A stretch of DNA of 64,000 nucleotides from Subdoligranulum sp. Lineage in GTDB: Bacteria > Bacillota > Clostridia > Oscillospirales > Ruminococcaceae. The translations under genes and the position numbers were made by a program. This document shows positions 42,796 through 51,882 of this stretch, piece by piece; the stretch's first letter is position 1, and each line of letters opens with the position of its first letter. The notes below the pieces were generated by a model, which saw only the letters and a list, made by a program, of their open reading frames with translations, had not been told where the DNA came from and did no database searches. The DNA is taken from assembly GCA_014799685.1 (NCBI GenBank), contig JAAVHN010000029.1:90131-154130 (forward strand), in the 5' to 3' direction.

Positions 42796-43980
42796 CTATC
42801 CCCGCATGCCCGAACAGCGCGCCCGCAGCTGCCGGCACAGTTCGGTCTGCTCTGCAGCAGTGAAAGCATGCTTTGGAATCGTGACGCCCCGCGTCACCGT
42901 GCGCTGCGGTCGATACACCATGTAGAAATAATGCTCTGTCTCATACCACTCGCACACGCCGGCGTACGGCACCTGTTCAAAATTGCCCTCTTTTTCGACC
43001 ACAAACGCAGCCGGCCCCAGCCGAAGCGTATAGTCGCCGCTGTAAAGGTCGAAACGGGGATCCGAATGCGCGCGCTGTCGCCTGACGATGGCTCTCACAC
43101 CGCAAAGCCAGAGGGAGAACATCAGCACTGTCATAATCAGAAACACCCAGTTCCCGCCAAGCGCCGCGCCGATGAGCATCCGCCCCAGCTGCGCGGCAAA
43201 GAGCAGCATAAAAATGCAAAACGGCCACATGCGTTTCCAATATTTCCAGCTGCCCCGCAAAGCTTTCCAGACCTCATCCTGCAGCTGCCCCACTTCCCCG
43301 CGCTCGATCCGATAGGTCCAGCAGGTGCGCTCCGCGTATGCCGTTTCAGCGGAAAAGACCTCCCGCGTGCCCTGCGGCATCGCCTCAACCGAAGCATCCG
43401 CAGCATCGGGCACAGCTTCCCCCGCAAGCGCCGCAAGCAGATGGCGCCGGCTGCTGCGCGGCGTTTCGCACGCCGGGAAGGCATGTGCGGGGATAAAATC
43501 AAAACCGTCCCCGGTAAACACCACCAGAAGCCCGGCCTTGCCCGCGGTCACGCACCGGATCTCCTCTTTCATGTACTGGATCGTCTGCGCCGTGCCGGAA
43601 CCGAGATCGCCCTCATGCGTATACACGCCCTCGCAAACCGTCACACGGTGCGTTCCGGGCATCGGGGCCGTCTGCATCGATTTGCGCATCGCCTTCATTT
43701 CCAGCCGGAGAATGCCCTCCCGCGCGGTGCGCCACGCCCCCAACACATACAGGACGGTGAACAGTATATAAAACCCATACCACAGAGCGGACGAAAAGCT
43801 CCCGTCCCACGGGCGCCGCATCCACTGCTTCCAGAAAAACGACAGGAGCAGCAGCGCGCCGGCGCTTGCCAAGGGCGGCACAAGCCGGGCACGCGGCATC
43901 CGCCCCACCGGGCTGCGCAGCGCAAGGCGCATCATCTGCATAGTTGCGTTTGGGTCGAGGTCATAATTCCAGCAAAGCAT
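42796..43980 (-). CDS. YcxB-like membrane protein
   Basis: 394 aa with two membrane-hairpin halves (hydrophobic segments near residues 38-52, 65-82, 258-275 and 282-300). Each half is followed by a soluble YcxB-type domain; the second ends with VTRGVTIPKHAF, a family signature. It therefore looks like a tandem duplication within one protein. Role unknown. It starts 18 nt after the pepT stop with AGGAGAAAGG, so it is cotranscribed with pepT. Confidence 0.75.
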   Translation of the reverse strand: MLCWNYDLDPNATMQMMRLALRSPVGRMPRARLVPPLASAGALLLLSFFWKQWMRRPWDGSFSSALWYGFYILFTVLYVLGAWRTAREGILRLEMKAMRKSMQTAPMPGTHRVTVCEGVYTHEGDLGSGTAQTIQYMKEEIRCVTAGKAGLLVVFTGDGFDFIPAHAFPACETPRSSRRHLLAALAGEAVPDAADASVEAMPQGTREVFSAETAYAERTCWTYRIERGEVGQLQDEVWKALRGSWKYWKRMWPFCIFMLLFAAQLGRMLIGAALGGNWVFLIMTVLMFSLWLCGVRAIVRRQRAHSDPRFDLYSGDYTLRLGPAAFVVEKEGNFEQVPYAGVCEWYETEHYFYMVYRPQRTVTRGVTIPKHAFTAAEQTELCRQLRARCSGMRG

Positions 43981-43998
43981 AGGAGCCTTTCTCCTCTT

Positions 43999-45225
43999 TT
44001 ACCCCCGCGCGTCCGCATACAGCGCGGTGATATTCAAAATGATCTCCACGGCCTTGTCCATCCCCTCGACGGTGATGCACTCGTAGGGGCCGTGGCAGCT
44101 GTAGCCGCCCGTGCCGAGGTTCGGGCAGGGCAGCCCCCGGTACGAAAGCTGCGCGCCGTCGGTGCCGCCGCGCGTCACCTCGATCTCCCACGGCACGCCC
44201 GCCTGCTCGCACGCGCGCTTGGCGTTGTCGATGAGGTGCATGCAGGGCTCGATCTGCTCGAGCATATTATAGTAGCTGTCGCGCACGGTGAGCTTGACAC
44301 AGGCCGCGGGATACTTTTCGGCCACGGCGCGCCGCACGTGTTCCAGCGTCTGTTTGCGCTGCTCAAACTTCGCGCGGTCGTGGTCGCGCACGATATAAAC
44401 CATCTGGGCCGAGGCTACGCCACCCGACATCCCGCACAGATGGAAAAAGCCCTCGCGCCCCTCGGTGTGCTCCGGCGTCTCTGCGGCGGGCAGCATGCCG
44501 TCGATCTCGCAGCAAAGCTTCAGCGCGTTTACCATCGTATCCTTGGCCGCGCCCGGATGCACCGACACGCCGGTGACCTCGAATACCGCCGAGGCCGCGT
44601 TGAAATTCTCGTACGAGATGCCGCCCTCCGCGCCGCCGTCCACCGTGTAGGCGTAGCGCGCGCCGAAGCCCTCCACGTCGAAATGCGCCGTGCCGGCGCC
44701 CACTTCCTCATCCGGCGTGAACGCAATTTTGAATGTGCCGTGCGGCGCGCCGCTTTGCAGCAGCCGCTCGCAGGCCGTGACGATCTCGGCGATGCCGGCC
44801 TTGTCGTCCGCGCCCAGCAGCGTAGAGCCGTCCGCCGTGATCAGCGTCCGGCCGCGCAGCTCCTTCAAAAACGGAAACTCCTCCGTGCGCAGCACCCGGC
44901 CCTCTTTGGGCAGCGCAACGTCGCCGCCGTCGTAATCCGGGTGCAGGATCGGGTTCACGTTTTCACCCGAAAAAGCAGGCGATGTATCCATGTGCGCGAT
45001 CCAGCCGATGGCGGGCGCGTCCTCGCAGCCCGGCGTTGCGGGCAGGGTGGCGTACACATAGCCGTACGCATCCAGCCGCGCGTCGGCAATGCCCAGCGCC
45101 TGCAGCTCGTCCACCAAAAGGCGCGCAAGATCCAGCTGCCGCGCCGTCGTCGGCGTCTGCCCCGTCCCCTCCTCCGATGCCGTGGAAATTTTCACGTAAT
45201 TCAAAAAACGCTCATAGGCACGCAT
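43999..45225 (-). CDS. pepT: Peptidase T (tripeptide aminopeptidase)
   Basis: 408-aa cytoplasmic M20 metallopeptidase that removes N-terminal residues from tripeptides. Zinc ligands are in WIAHMDTSP (His78, Asp80), LLGADDKAG, and TPDEEVGAG (the catalytic Glu and a ligand); a later TRGGTDGAQLSYRGLP and GGYSCHGPYE are also family motifs. Usual PepT length. ATG at 45223-45225 with GGAG. Followed closely by the YcxB-like gene. Confidence 0.95.
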   Translation of the reverse strand: MRAYERFLNYVKISTASEEGTGQTPTTARQLDLARLLVDELQALGIADARLDAYGYVYATLPATPGCEDAPAIGWIAHMDTSPAFSGENVNPILHPDYDGGDVALPKEGRVLRTEEFPFLKELRGRTLITADGSTLLGADDKAGIAEIVTACERLLQSGAPHGTFKIAFTPDEEVGAGTAHFDVEGFGARYAYTVDGGAEGGISYENFNAASAVFEVTGVSVHPGAAKDTMVNALKLCCEIDGMLPAAETPEHTEGREGFFHLCGMSGGVASAQMVYIVRDHDRAKFEQRKQTLEHVRRAVAEKYPAACVKLTVRDSYYNMLEQIEPCMHLIDNAKRACEQAGVPWEIEVTRGGTDGAQLSYRGLPCPNLGTGGYSCHGPYECITVEGMDKAVEIILNITALYADARG

Positions 45226-45440
45226 TTTTGATTGATCTCCTTTTCTTTCAATTATAGGGATGCTGGTTTAGCCTTAATTAATGTGGTGTAGTTTCAAGCA
45301 GTTCCAGCTTTCTGCTGGCTTTAATTGATTCAGTTCAAGTAATTTGAAGCAGTCTTGTTTGTGTACCAAGTTGTGTACTGCGATCCATTGCGCAGGAGAA
45401 TATCAATTCCACAACGCCCCTATAAACTGGAATTTAGATA

Positions 45441-45977
45441 TTAGACATAGTCCTTGAAATAGTTTGTTTCATCTTGACAATCCAACCATAATTCAAACCA
45501 TCCTAAAAAGTCCTGCCTTTCACAACAGGGCTGAACACCAACATCGCAAAAATTCCATACCTCTCCCCGGCATTTCCCCGTCACTATCAAATTGTAGCTT
45601 GTACAACAACCAGTATCGATCAACTCAAGCTCACCTTGATAAACCTTATTTTGCATTTCCTCCCTTATTATACTTTGTGGCCTATCATCGGCCTCCCAAA
45701 TCCATTCTTCTTCCAATAGAAACGGATGAGATAAATCTCTTTTTTCAATGTCCGCCAAACGATTGAGGTGAAAACCATCAAGCATATCATCACAGCCATC
45801 ACCGATTTCTTGTAAAAACAAACGATATGCTTCGGGCAATCTAATATTGCATTGTTTTTCAAATTGGGAAATTTCCCTCTCCGAAAGCGTTTCCCCCATT
45901 TCAATTTCAAGTTCCGCTATCTTTTGTTTCATGCGTTTTATGACTTCTTTATATTCATTCTCTTTGTAAATAGCCAT
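45441..45977 (-). CDS. SMI1/KNR4 (SUKH) family immunity-type protein
   Basis: 178 aa. SUKH fold motifs: SEREISQFEKQCNIRLPEAY then LFLQEIGDGCDD, with a C-terminal GWFELWLDCQ. SUKH proteins usually neutralise polymorphic or contact-dependent toxins, but no toxin gene is in view. The gene is distinctly AT-rich compared with its neighbours, as are its flanks (45226-45440 and 45978-46162), so it was probably acquired. ATG 45977 with GAGG was preferred over a start 16 codons upstream. Confidence 0.85.
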   Translation of the reverse strand: MAIYKENEYKEVIKRMKQKIAELEIEMGETLSEREISQFEKQCNIRLPEAYRLFLQEIGDGCDDMLDGFHLNRLADIEKRDLSHPFLLEEEWIWEADDRPQSIIREEMQNKVYQGELELIDTGCCTSYNLIVTGKCRGEVWNFCDVGVQPCCERQDFLGWFELWLDCQDETNYFKDYV

Positions 45978-46020
45978 TACAGCATCCTCACATAAATTGC
46001 GATTTGTCGCTCTATGTATC

Positions 46021-46105
46021 AGCAAAATACTTGTGTACTTTTTGAGTACCAGTCACCGCCCAAACCCCTGAAACTGTTGCAATTCAAGGGGTTCGGGCGG
46101 CTAAC
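46021..46105. other. AT-rich boundary with inverted repeats
   Basis: Upstream of the SUKH gene GTGTAC and GAGTACC flank a T run, then AACCCCT...AAGGGGTT (about 46063-46093) inside CCGCCC...GGGCGG forms a hairpin. GTGTAC also occurs twice beyond the gene's other end (45360-45380). It could mark an old insertion point; not proven. Confidence 0.35.
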
Positions 46106-46162
46106 ACCTTTAACTTTCCATAAAAGCAATCCCGCAAAGCGGTTTTTCCGGAATTTTGCCCT

Positions 46163-47494
46163 TCACTGCTCCACCGGCACCGGCCGTTCTCCCTTTTTCT
46201 CCCGCACGATCTTCACGCGCGTCACGGCGCGGGGCGTGGCTTCCATTACGGTAAACTGGTAGCCCTCGGTCTCCAGCTCCAGCGTCTCGCCCGCTTCGGG
46301 GATGCGGCCCAGCGTCTCGGTGACAAAACCGCCGATGGTGTCGCTGTCGGCATTTTCAAACAGATCCTCGCCCAAAATGCCCTCCAGCTCGTTCACGGGC
46401 ACGTCGCCGCCCACCTCGTATACGCCGTCCGAGAGCGTCACGACGGCGTTGCTGTCGGCGTGCTCGTCGTCCAGATCGCCGACGATGGCCTCTAACAGGT
46501 CCTCCATCGTCACCATGCCCTCGGTGCCGCCGTATTCATCCACGACGATGGCGAGATGCACGCGCGCCTTCTGGAACTCGTGCAAAAGATCCGAGCACGT
46601 CATGCCCTCGGGCACATACAGCACGCTGCGCATGAAGGTTTCGGGCGTATCTTCGGCATGCGTGCCCGCCTCCAGCAGGGGGACAAGGTCCTTCACAAAC
46701 ACCGCGCCCACAATGTCGTCCACATTGTCGCGGTACACCGGAATGCGCGAAAAACGGTTTTCGGCCTGCAGCGCCGCGATCTCGCGCAGCGTGGCCGTCA
46801 CGGGCACGCGCACAAGGTCGGTGCGGTGCGTCATCACCTCGGATACGCGGCGGTCGTCAAATTCAAAGATATTCTTGATCATCTCGTGCTCGCGCTCGTC
46901 CACCGCGCCCGTCTCCTCGCCGGCCTCCACCATCATCAGGATGTCCTCCTCGGCCACGGGCTCCTCCTCGCTCTCGGGGCCGATGCCCAGCGGGCGCAGC
47001 ACGAGGTTTGTGGAAGCGGCGATGAAGCGCACAATGGGGCGGCACACGCGGTTCAGCGCCCAGATGACGCCCACCACGCGCAGCGCCACGCCGTCCGGGT
47101 TTTTCATGGCGATGCGCTTGGGCGCGAGCTCGCCGAAAATGAGCATAAAATACGATAAAATGATCGTGATGACAATCACGATGATGCCGCGCATCGTCGC
47201 GGCCGGGATGGGCACGCCGGAAAGCGCGCGCACGAGCGGATCGGCAAAGCTGTCCGCCGCGGCGGCCGACGCTAAAAAGCCGGATAACGTGACGCCCACC
47301 TGAATGGTGGCCAGAAAATCCGACGGCGCCTCGGTAATCACAAGCAGGCGCCCGGCGGCCTTGTTGCCGTTTTCGGCAAGGCGCTTCATGCGCTGCGTGT
47401 TTACAGAGACTACGGCAAATTCGCTCATGGCAAAAAACGCGTTCGACGCGATGAGCACCACCTGTAAAAGCAAACTGGGCAGGACTGTGTCCAT
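46163..47494 (-). CDS. CNNM/CBS-domain membrane protein (HlyC/CorC family)
   Basis: 443 aa. The N-terminal CNNM (DUF21) membrane domain has about four spans (LLLQVVLIASNAFFAMSEFA; later IIVIVITIILSYFMLIFGEL). A CBS pair follows (about 205-325: VSEVMTHRTDLVRVPVTATL; HLAIVVDEYGGTEGMVTMED). A CorC_HlyC domain ends the protein (GGDVPVNELEGIL). The family is linked to magnesium or other cation efflux. ATG at 47494; AGGAG is 13 nt away, slightly far. A long upstream open frame is repeat sequence, not protein. Confidence 0.92.
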   Translation of the reverse strand: MDTVLPSLLLQVVLIASNAFFAMSEFAVVSVNTQRMKRLAENGNKAAGRLLVITEAPSDFLATIQVGVTLSGFLASAAAADSFADPLVRALSGVPIPAATMRGIIVIVITIILSYFMLIFGELAPKRIAMKNPDGVALRVVGVIWALNRVCRPIVRFIAASTNLVLRPLGIGPESEEEPVAEEDILMMVEAGEETGAVDEREHEMIKNIFEFDDRRVSEVMTHRTDLVRVPVTATLREIAALQAENRFSRIPVYRDNVDDIVGAVFVKDLVPLLEAGTHAEDTPETFMRSVLYVPEGMTCSDLLHEFQKARVHLAIVVDEYGGTEGMVTMEDLLEAIVGDLDDEHADSNAVVTLSDGVYEVGGDVPVNELEGILGEDLFENADSDTIGGFVTETLGRIPEAGETLELETEGYQFTVMEATPRAVTRVKIVREKKGERPVPVEQ

Positions 47495-47599
47495 AGAGAA
47501 AAAAACCACTCCTTTTTCTGTTCGTGTTCTAACACAAAGCCGGGCGGGGGGAAGTTTGTTCTGCCGCCCGGGAAACGCTCTTGTGCCGGGCGGGTTGCA

Positions 47600-47654
47600 G
47601 GCCGCACAAGGAATATGCGGCCTGCACTTCCCTGCGGGAAGATGCAGGGTCGCC
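47600..47654 (+). repeat. 55-nt double-hairpin repeat, copy 1
   Basis: GGCCGCACAAGGAATATGCGGCC folds on itself in part, then CCCTGCGGG...CCTGCAGGG-type arms, ending GTCGCC. Confidence 0.7.
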
Positions 47655-47702
47655 GGCAGGGTATTTGTGCCGTTTCGCTCCGGTGCGGGCACCCCGCTTG
47701 CC

Positions 47703-47756
47703 GGCCGCACAAGGAACTTGCGGCCGGCACTTCCCTGCGGAATATGCAGGGTCGCG
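47703..47756 (+). repeat. 55-nt double-hairpin repeat, copy 2
   Basis: Same pattern as copy 1, 103 nt downstream, with few differences. Confidence 0.7.
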
Positions 47757-48011
47757 CCCGGGCACCGGCTCCAAGGCTTCGCCGGTGCTTTTCCCGGGAC
47801 AAATGGGGCCCCCGCGGAAGACCGCATCGCGGGCTTTCGTGGGGAAGCGACGGAACGGCGAAGCGGTGTGAGGGATGCTGGCCGAAGGACAGCATCCTGA
47901 ACAAAGCGCAGCCCGTGACGGAGCTGGGCCCACTCCTCCGCTGCACGGCGCAAACACCCGCCACCACCCGGGGAAACGTTCCTGTGCGGGCGGGGCGGCG
48001 TTTGTTCTGCC

Positions 48012-48066
48012 GCCCGCGCAAGGAACTTGCAGCCGGTACTTCCCCGCGGGAATATGCGGGGTCGCC
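48012..48066 (+). repeat. 55-nt double-hairpin repeat, copy 3
   Basis: Same pattern, more diverged; the CAAGGAACTTGC and TTCC(C/)CGCGGGAATATGC parts are well kept. Confidence 0.65.
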
Positions 48067-48168
48067 GCCCGGGGAACACCCGTGCGCCCCTTCCCCGCCC
48101 GCAGATTAAAACACATTGTATCATACCAAAAAAAATTCGCGCCGTCAAAAGCGAAATTCGTCAAAATA

Positions 48169-48197
48169 TTGGCATCCCGGCCGGATTATGGTATACT
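48169..48197 (+). promoter_or_regulatory. Promoter of surface-polysaccharide operon
   Basis: TTGGCA (48169-48174), 17-nt spacer, TATACT (48192-48197), 68 nt before the capE start. Confidence 0.75.
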
Positions 48198-48264
48198 ATA
48201 TGCGGTTATACTTTTTTTGCGAACAATTTCAGGGCCTTGCGCCACTTTTCAGGGAGGTTTTTTC

Positions 48265-49311
48265 ATGGATTCCACAATTTTTGCCGGCAAAACACTGCTG
48301 ATCACGGGCGGGACAGGCTCGTTCGGCAACACGGTTTTGCGTCATTTTCTCTCCACCGACATCGGCGAGATCCGCATCTTCTCGCGCGATGAAAAAAAGC
48401 AGGACGATATGCGCCACGCCTATCAGCAGCAATATCCCGCGCTGAGCGGCAAGCTGAAATTTTACATCGGCGACGTGCGCAACCCCGACAGCGTGCGCGG
48501 CGCGGTGCGCGGGGTGGATTACATCTTCCACGCCGCCGCCTTGAAGCAGGTGCCCAGCTGTGAATTTTTCCCGATGGAGGCCGTGCGCACAAACATTCTC
48601 GGCACGGACAACGTGCTCACCGCCGCCGTCGGGGCCGGGGTAAAGCGCGTGGTGTGCCTCTCCACCGACAAGGCCGCGTACCCCATCAACGCCATGGGCA
48701 TCAGCAAGGCCATGATGGAAAAGGTCATCGCCGCGAACGCGCGCACCGTCAAAAACGGCGGCACCACCATCTGCTGCACGCGCTACGGCAACGTGATGGC
48801 CAGCCGGGGCAGCGTGATCCCGCTGTTCATCGAGCAGATCAAGGCCGGCAAGCCCATCACCATTACAGACCCCGATATGACGCGCTTTTTGATGAGCCTC
48901 GACGAGGCCGTTGAGCTGGTGGCCTTCGCGTTCGGCCACGCCAATCCCGGCGACCTGTTCGTGCAGAAGAGCCCCGCCTCCACCATCGGAGACCTTGCCA
49001 AGGCCGTGCAGAAGCTGTTCGGCGATACGGGCACGCACGTGATCGGCACGCGCCACGGCGAAAAGCTGTACGAAACGCTGCTCACGCGCGAGGAGCGCAT
49101 GCGCAGCGAGGATCTGGGCGGCTATTACCGCGTATCGGCCGACGCGCGCGATTTGAATTACGACAAATACTTCGTCGAGGGCAAGGTGCAGACGCAGGCG
49201 CCCGAGGATTACACCAGCCACAACACCCAGCGCCTGACGGTGGACGAGGTGGTGGAAAAACTGCTGACGCTCGATTATATCAAAGAGGAGCTGGCCGCGC
49301 TTGGAAAATAA
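48265..49311 (+). CDS. capE: UDP-GlcNAc 4,6-dehydratase/5-epimerase (CapE/WbjB)
   Basis: 348-aa SDR enzyme, first step from UDP-GlcNAc to UDP-N-acetyl-L-fucosamine. NAD-binding TGGTGSFGNTVL (residues 11-22). The catalytic region is CLSTDKAAYPINAMGISKAM (about 131-150), with the Met/Lys pattern in place of the usual Tyr-x-x-x-Lys that marks this group. ATG 48265 follows AGGGAGG. The next two genes supply the remaining steps, so the pathway assignment is strong. Confidence 0.93.
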   Translation: MDSTIFAGKTLLITGGTGSFGNTVLRHFLSTDIGEIRIFSRDEKKQDDMRHAYQQQYPALSGKLKFYIGDVRNPDSVRGAVRGVDYIFHAAALKQVPSCEFFPMEAVRTNILGTDNVLTAAVGAGVKRVVCLSTDKAAYPINAMGISKAMMEKVIAANARTVKNGGTTICCTRYGNVMASRGSVIPLFIEQIKAGKPITITDPDMTRFLMSLDEAVELVAFAFGHANPGDLFVQKSPASTIGDLAKAVQKLFGDTGTHVIGTRHGEKLYETLLTREERMRSEDLGGYYRVSADARDLNYDKYFVEGKVQTQAPEDYTSHNTQRLTVDEVVEKLLTLDYIKEELAALGK

Positions 49312-50557
49312 CCTGGAAAAAAATTGGGGGAACGACCGGGAAAACACCCCGGAATGCAGCCGGGGAAACAGCTCGGAACCCAGCCGGGAAAGCACCCCGG
49401 GAAGCGTCCCGGAAAATACGCAAAGCTGTAAAGGCAAAACACTGCTCATCACGGGCGCGAACGGATTCATCGGCAAAAACCTCACCGCCCGCCTGCGGGC
49501 GATGGGGCAGCATACGCTGCTCTTGTTCGACGTCGACACGCCGCCCGAAAAGCTGGCCGAATACGCCGCGCGCGCGGACTTTGTGTTCCATTTGGCGGGC
49601 GTGAACCGCCCGAAGGATCCTGCCGAATTTTACGCGGGCAACCGCGGCTTCACCGAGCATCTTTTGCTGCTGCTGGAAGAGGCGGGCAGTAAAGCGCCGG
49701 TGCTTGTCACCTCGTCCATTCAGGCCGAGTTAGAGAACGACTACGGCAAAAGCAAGCGCGAGGCCGAGGCGCTGGTGTTCGGGCACGAGCAGAAAACCGG
49801 CGCGCCCGCGCTGGTGTACCGTCTGCCGGGCGTCTTCGGCAAATGGTGCCGCCCGTCCTATAACAGCGTCGTCGCCACCTTCTGCCACAACATCGCAAAC
49901 GGCCTGCCCATCGAGGTGCGCGACCCCGCGTACCGGTTCCCTCTCGTCTACGTGGACGACGTGGTGAACTGCTTCCTCGCCGCTTTGGACGGCGCCGCGC
50001 CGCGCGACCGCGCGCTGCCCGGCCTGTGCCATCTGACGTGCGACGTCTACGAGACGACGCTGGGCGCGCTGGCCGAAACCATCCAGAGCTTCCGCGACAG
50101 CCGGAAAACGATCGCCGTGCCCGACATGGGCGACGCCTTTACAAAGAAGCTCTACGCGGCTTATCTCTCCTATCTTCCCACGAATGGCTTTTCCTATCCG
50201 CTCGACATGCACACCGACGCGCGCGGCAGCTTCACCGAATTTTTGCGCACCCCCGATCGCGGGCAGGTGTCCGTCAACGTCGCAAAGCCCGGCATCGTGA
50301 AGGGCAACCACTGGCACGATACGAAAAACGAAAAATTTCTCGTGGTGCGCGGCGAGGCGGTTATCCGTTTCCGGCGCGTGGGCACGGATGAGGTAATCGA
50401 ATACCGCGTTTCCGGCGATCGGCTGGAGGTGGTGGACATCCCCACGGGCTACACGCACAGCATCGAGAACGTGGGCAAAGAGGATCTCGTCACCGTGATG
50501 TGGGCGAACGAACCGTTCGACCCGGAGCATCCCGATACATTTTATGAAAAGGTGTAA
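49301..50557 (+). CDS. capF: CapF-like reductase/epimerase with repeat-encoded N-terminus
   Basis: 418 aa, about 45-50 longer than usual CapF because residues 5-40 are encoded by a 24-nt tandem repeat. Then an SDR domain begins (LLITGANGFIGKNL), and a C-terminal cupin (KPGIVKGNHWHDTKNEKFLV) follows, the CapF layout. Together they epimerise and reduce the CapE product to UDP-6-deoxy-talose-type sugar. The TTG at 49301 overlaps capE by 11 bp and has GAGGAG upstream; an internal start at the end of the repeat is possible. Coupled to capE. Confidence 0.88.
   Translation: MENNLEKNWGNDRENTPECSRGNSSEPSRESTPGSVPENTQSCKGKTLLITGANGFIGKNLTARLRAMGQHTLLLFDVDTPPEKLAEYAARADFVFHLAGVNRPKDPAEFYAGNRGFTEHLLLLLEEAGSKAPVLVTSSIQAELENDYGKSKREAEALVFGHEQKTGAPALVYRLPGVFGKWCRPSYNSVVATFCHNIANGLPIEVRDPAYRFPLVYVDDVVNCFLAALDGAAPRDRALPGLCHLTCDVYETTLGALAETIQSFRDSRKTIAVPDMGDAFTKKLYAAYLSYLPTNGFSYPLDMHTDARGSFTEFLRTPDRGQVSVNVAKPGIVKGNHWHDTKNEKFLVVRGEAVIRFRRVGTDEVIEYRVSGDRLEVVDIPTGYTHSIENVGKEDLVTVMWANEPFDPEHPDTFYEKV
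49314..49420 (+). repeat. In-frame 24-nt tandem array in capF
   Basis: Units begin at 49314, 49338, 49362 and 49386 (each 24 nt) plus a partial unit to about 49420; shared core GGGAAAACACCCCGGAA. They encode imperfect 8-residue units. Confidence 0.8.
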
Positions 50558-50560
50558 CAC

Positions 50561-51700
50561 ATGGAAAAACTGAAGCTGATGACGGTGATCGGCACCCGGC
50601 CGGAGATCATCCGCCTGTCCGCGGTCATCAAAAAATGCGACCGGTATTTCAACCAGATTCTGGTGCACACCGGGCAGAATTACGACTATACGCTCAATCA
50701 GGTGTTTTTCGAGGATTTATCCCTGCGCGCGCCCGATTTCTATCTGAACGCCGTGGGCAAGGATCTGGGCGAGACGATCGGCAACATCATCGCCAAAAGC
50801 TACGCGCTGATGGTGGAACAGAAGCCCGACGCGCTGCTGATTTTGGGCGATACGAACAGCTGCCTGTGCGCCATCGCGGCAAAGCGCCTGCACATTCCCA
50901 TCTTCCACATGGAGGCGGGCAACCGCTGCTTCGACGAATGCCTGCCGGAGGAGACGAACCGCCGCATCGTCGATCACATCGCGGATGTGAACCTGTGCTA
51001 TTCCGAGCACGCGCGCCGCTATCTGAACGCCGAGGGCGTGGCCAAGGAGCGCACCTATGTGACGGGCAGCCCCATGGCCGAGGTGCTGCACGCAAACCTT
51101 GCAAAGATCGAGGCCAGCGACGTGCTGGCGCGGCTGGGGCTCACGGCGGGCAAATACATCCTGCTCTCGGCGCACCGCGAGGAAAACATCGACACCGAGC
51201 GCAACTTCCTCGACTTGTTCACCTCCGTAAACCGTTTGGCCGAACGGTACGACATGCCCATTCTCTATTCGTGCCACCCGCGCAGCAAAAAGTTTTTGCA
51301 GCAGCGCGGCTTTGCGCTCGATGCGCGCGTGCGCCTGCACGAGCCGCTCGGCTTCCACGATTACAACTGCCTGCAGATGAACGCATTCTGCGTCGTGAGC
51401 GATTCGGGCACGCTGCCCGAGGAATCCAGCTTTTTCACAAGTGTGGGCCACCCGTTCCCGGCGGTGTGCGTGCGCACCTCCACCGAGCGCCCCGAGGCAT
51501 TGGACAAGGCCTGCTTCATCCTGGCGGGCATCCGGGGCGGCGGCGTGGAGCAGGCCGTCGAGACCGCCGTCGCCATGAACGAAGCCGGCGACCTCGGCAT
51601 CCCCGTTCCCTATTATACCGAGGATGTCTCCAATAAAGTGGTCAAGATCATCCAAAGCTATGTGGGTGTGGTGAACCAGATGGTGTGGAGGAAAGGTTAA
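50561..51700 (+). CDS. capG: UDP-GlcNAc 2-epimerase-type enzyme (CapG/WbjD)
   Basis: 379-aa non-hydrolysing C2 epimerase. N-terminal VIGTRPEIIRL, LVHTGQNYDYTL, then HMEAGNRCFDECLPEETNRR, and the conserved DSGTLPEESSF near residue 285. In this operon it should make UDP-N-acetyl-L-fucosamine from the CapF product. ATG 50561 lies 3 nt after the capF stop, with AAAGGTG inside the capF end. Confidence 0.92.
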   Translation: MEKLKLMTVIGTRPEIIRLSAVIKKCDRYFNQILVHTGQNYDYTLNQVFFEDLSLRAPDFYLNAVGKDLGETIGNIIAKSYALMVEQKPDALLILGDTNSCLCAIAAKRLHIPIFHMEAGNRCFDECLPEETNRRIVDHIADVNLCYSEHARRYLNAEGVAKERTYVTGSPMAEVLHANLAKIEASDVLARLGLTAGKYILLSAHREENIDTERNFLDLFTSVNRLAERYDMPILYSCHPRSKKFLQQRGFALDARVRLHEPLGFHDYNCLQMNAFCVVSDSGTLPEESSFFTSVGHPFPAVCVRTSTERPEALDKACFILAGIRGGGVEQAVETAVAMNEAGDLGIPVPYYTEDVSNKVVKIIQSYVGVVNQMVWRKG

Positions 51701-51803
51701 TTCGCAATTCATAGTAACAGGTTGAGGAATCGCGGGTTCTTTTTTTGGGAAAGTATATCGATCTTCAAAAGGATAAGTTTTTATTTTGAATGATTTATCC
51801 GTA

Positions 51804-51879
51804 CTTTTTCCGTAAACCGAAGCCGGTTTTCCTTCCCCCCAAAAATTATGGATCGTGAATTCTTGATTATGAATTATCC
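51804..51879 (+). repeat. Composite repeat, copy A
   Basis: Runs from CTTTTTCCGTAAACCGAAGC through TTTTCCTTCCCCCC into a diverged AATTATGAATT block. Confidence 0.6.
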
Positions 51880-51882
51880 TCC

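Larger units (their letters stand above)
47495..48168. other. Repeat-rich intergenic region
   Basis: This gap carries three copies of a hairpin repeat (listed) and two GAAACG(C/T)TC-type boundary segments (47569 and 47966). No credible gene was found although long GC-rich frames run through it on several frames. Confidence 0.6.

Noticed and set aside
46021-46105. Integrase attachment site
   Set aside because: GTGTAC motifs and a hairpin are suggestive, but no integrase gene or exact flanking direct repeat of useful length was found, so only a possible boundary is recorded.
47529-48164. Long open frames across the repeat region upstream of capE
   Set aside because: Frames are open on several strands at once because of GC-rich repeats; their translations are low complexity and repeat the same phrases.
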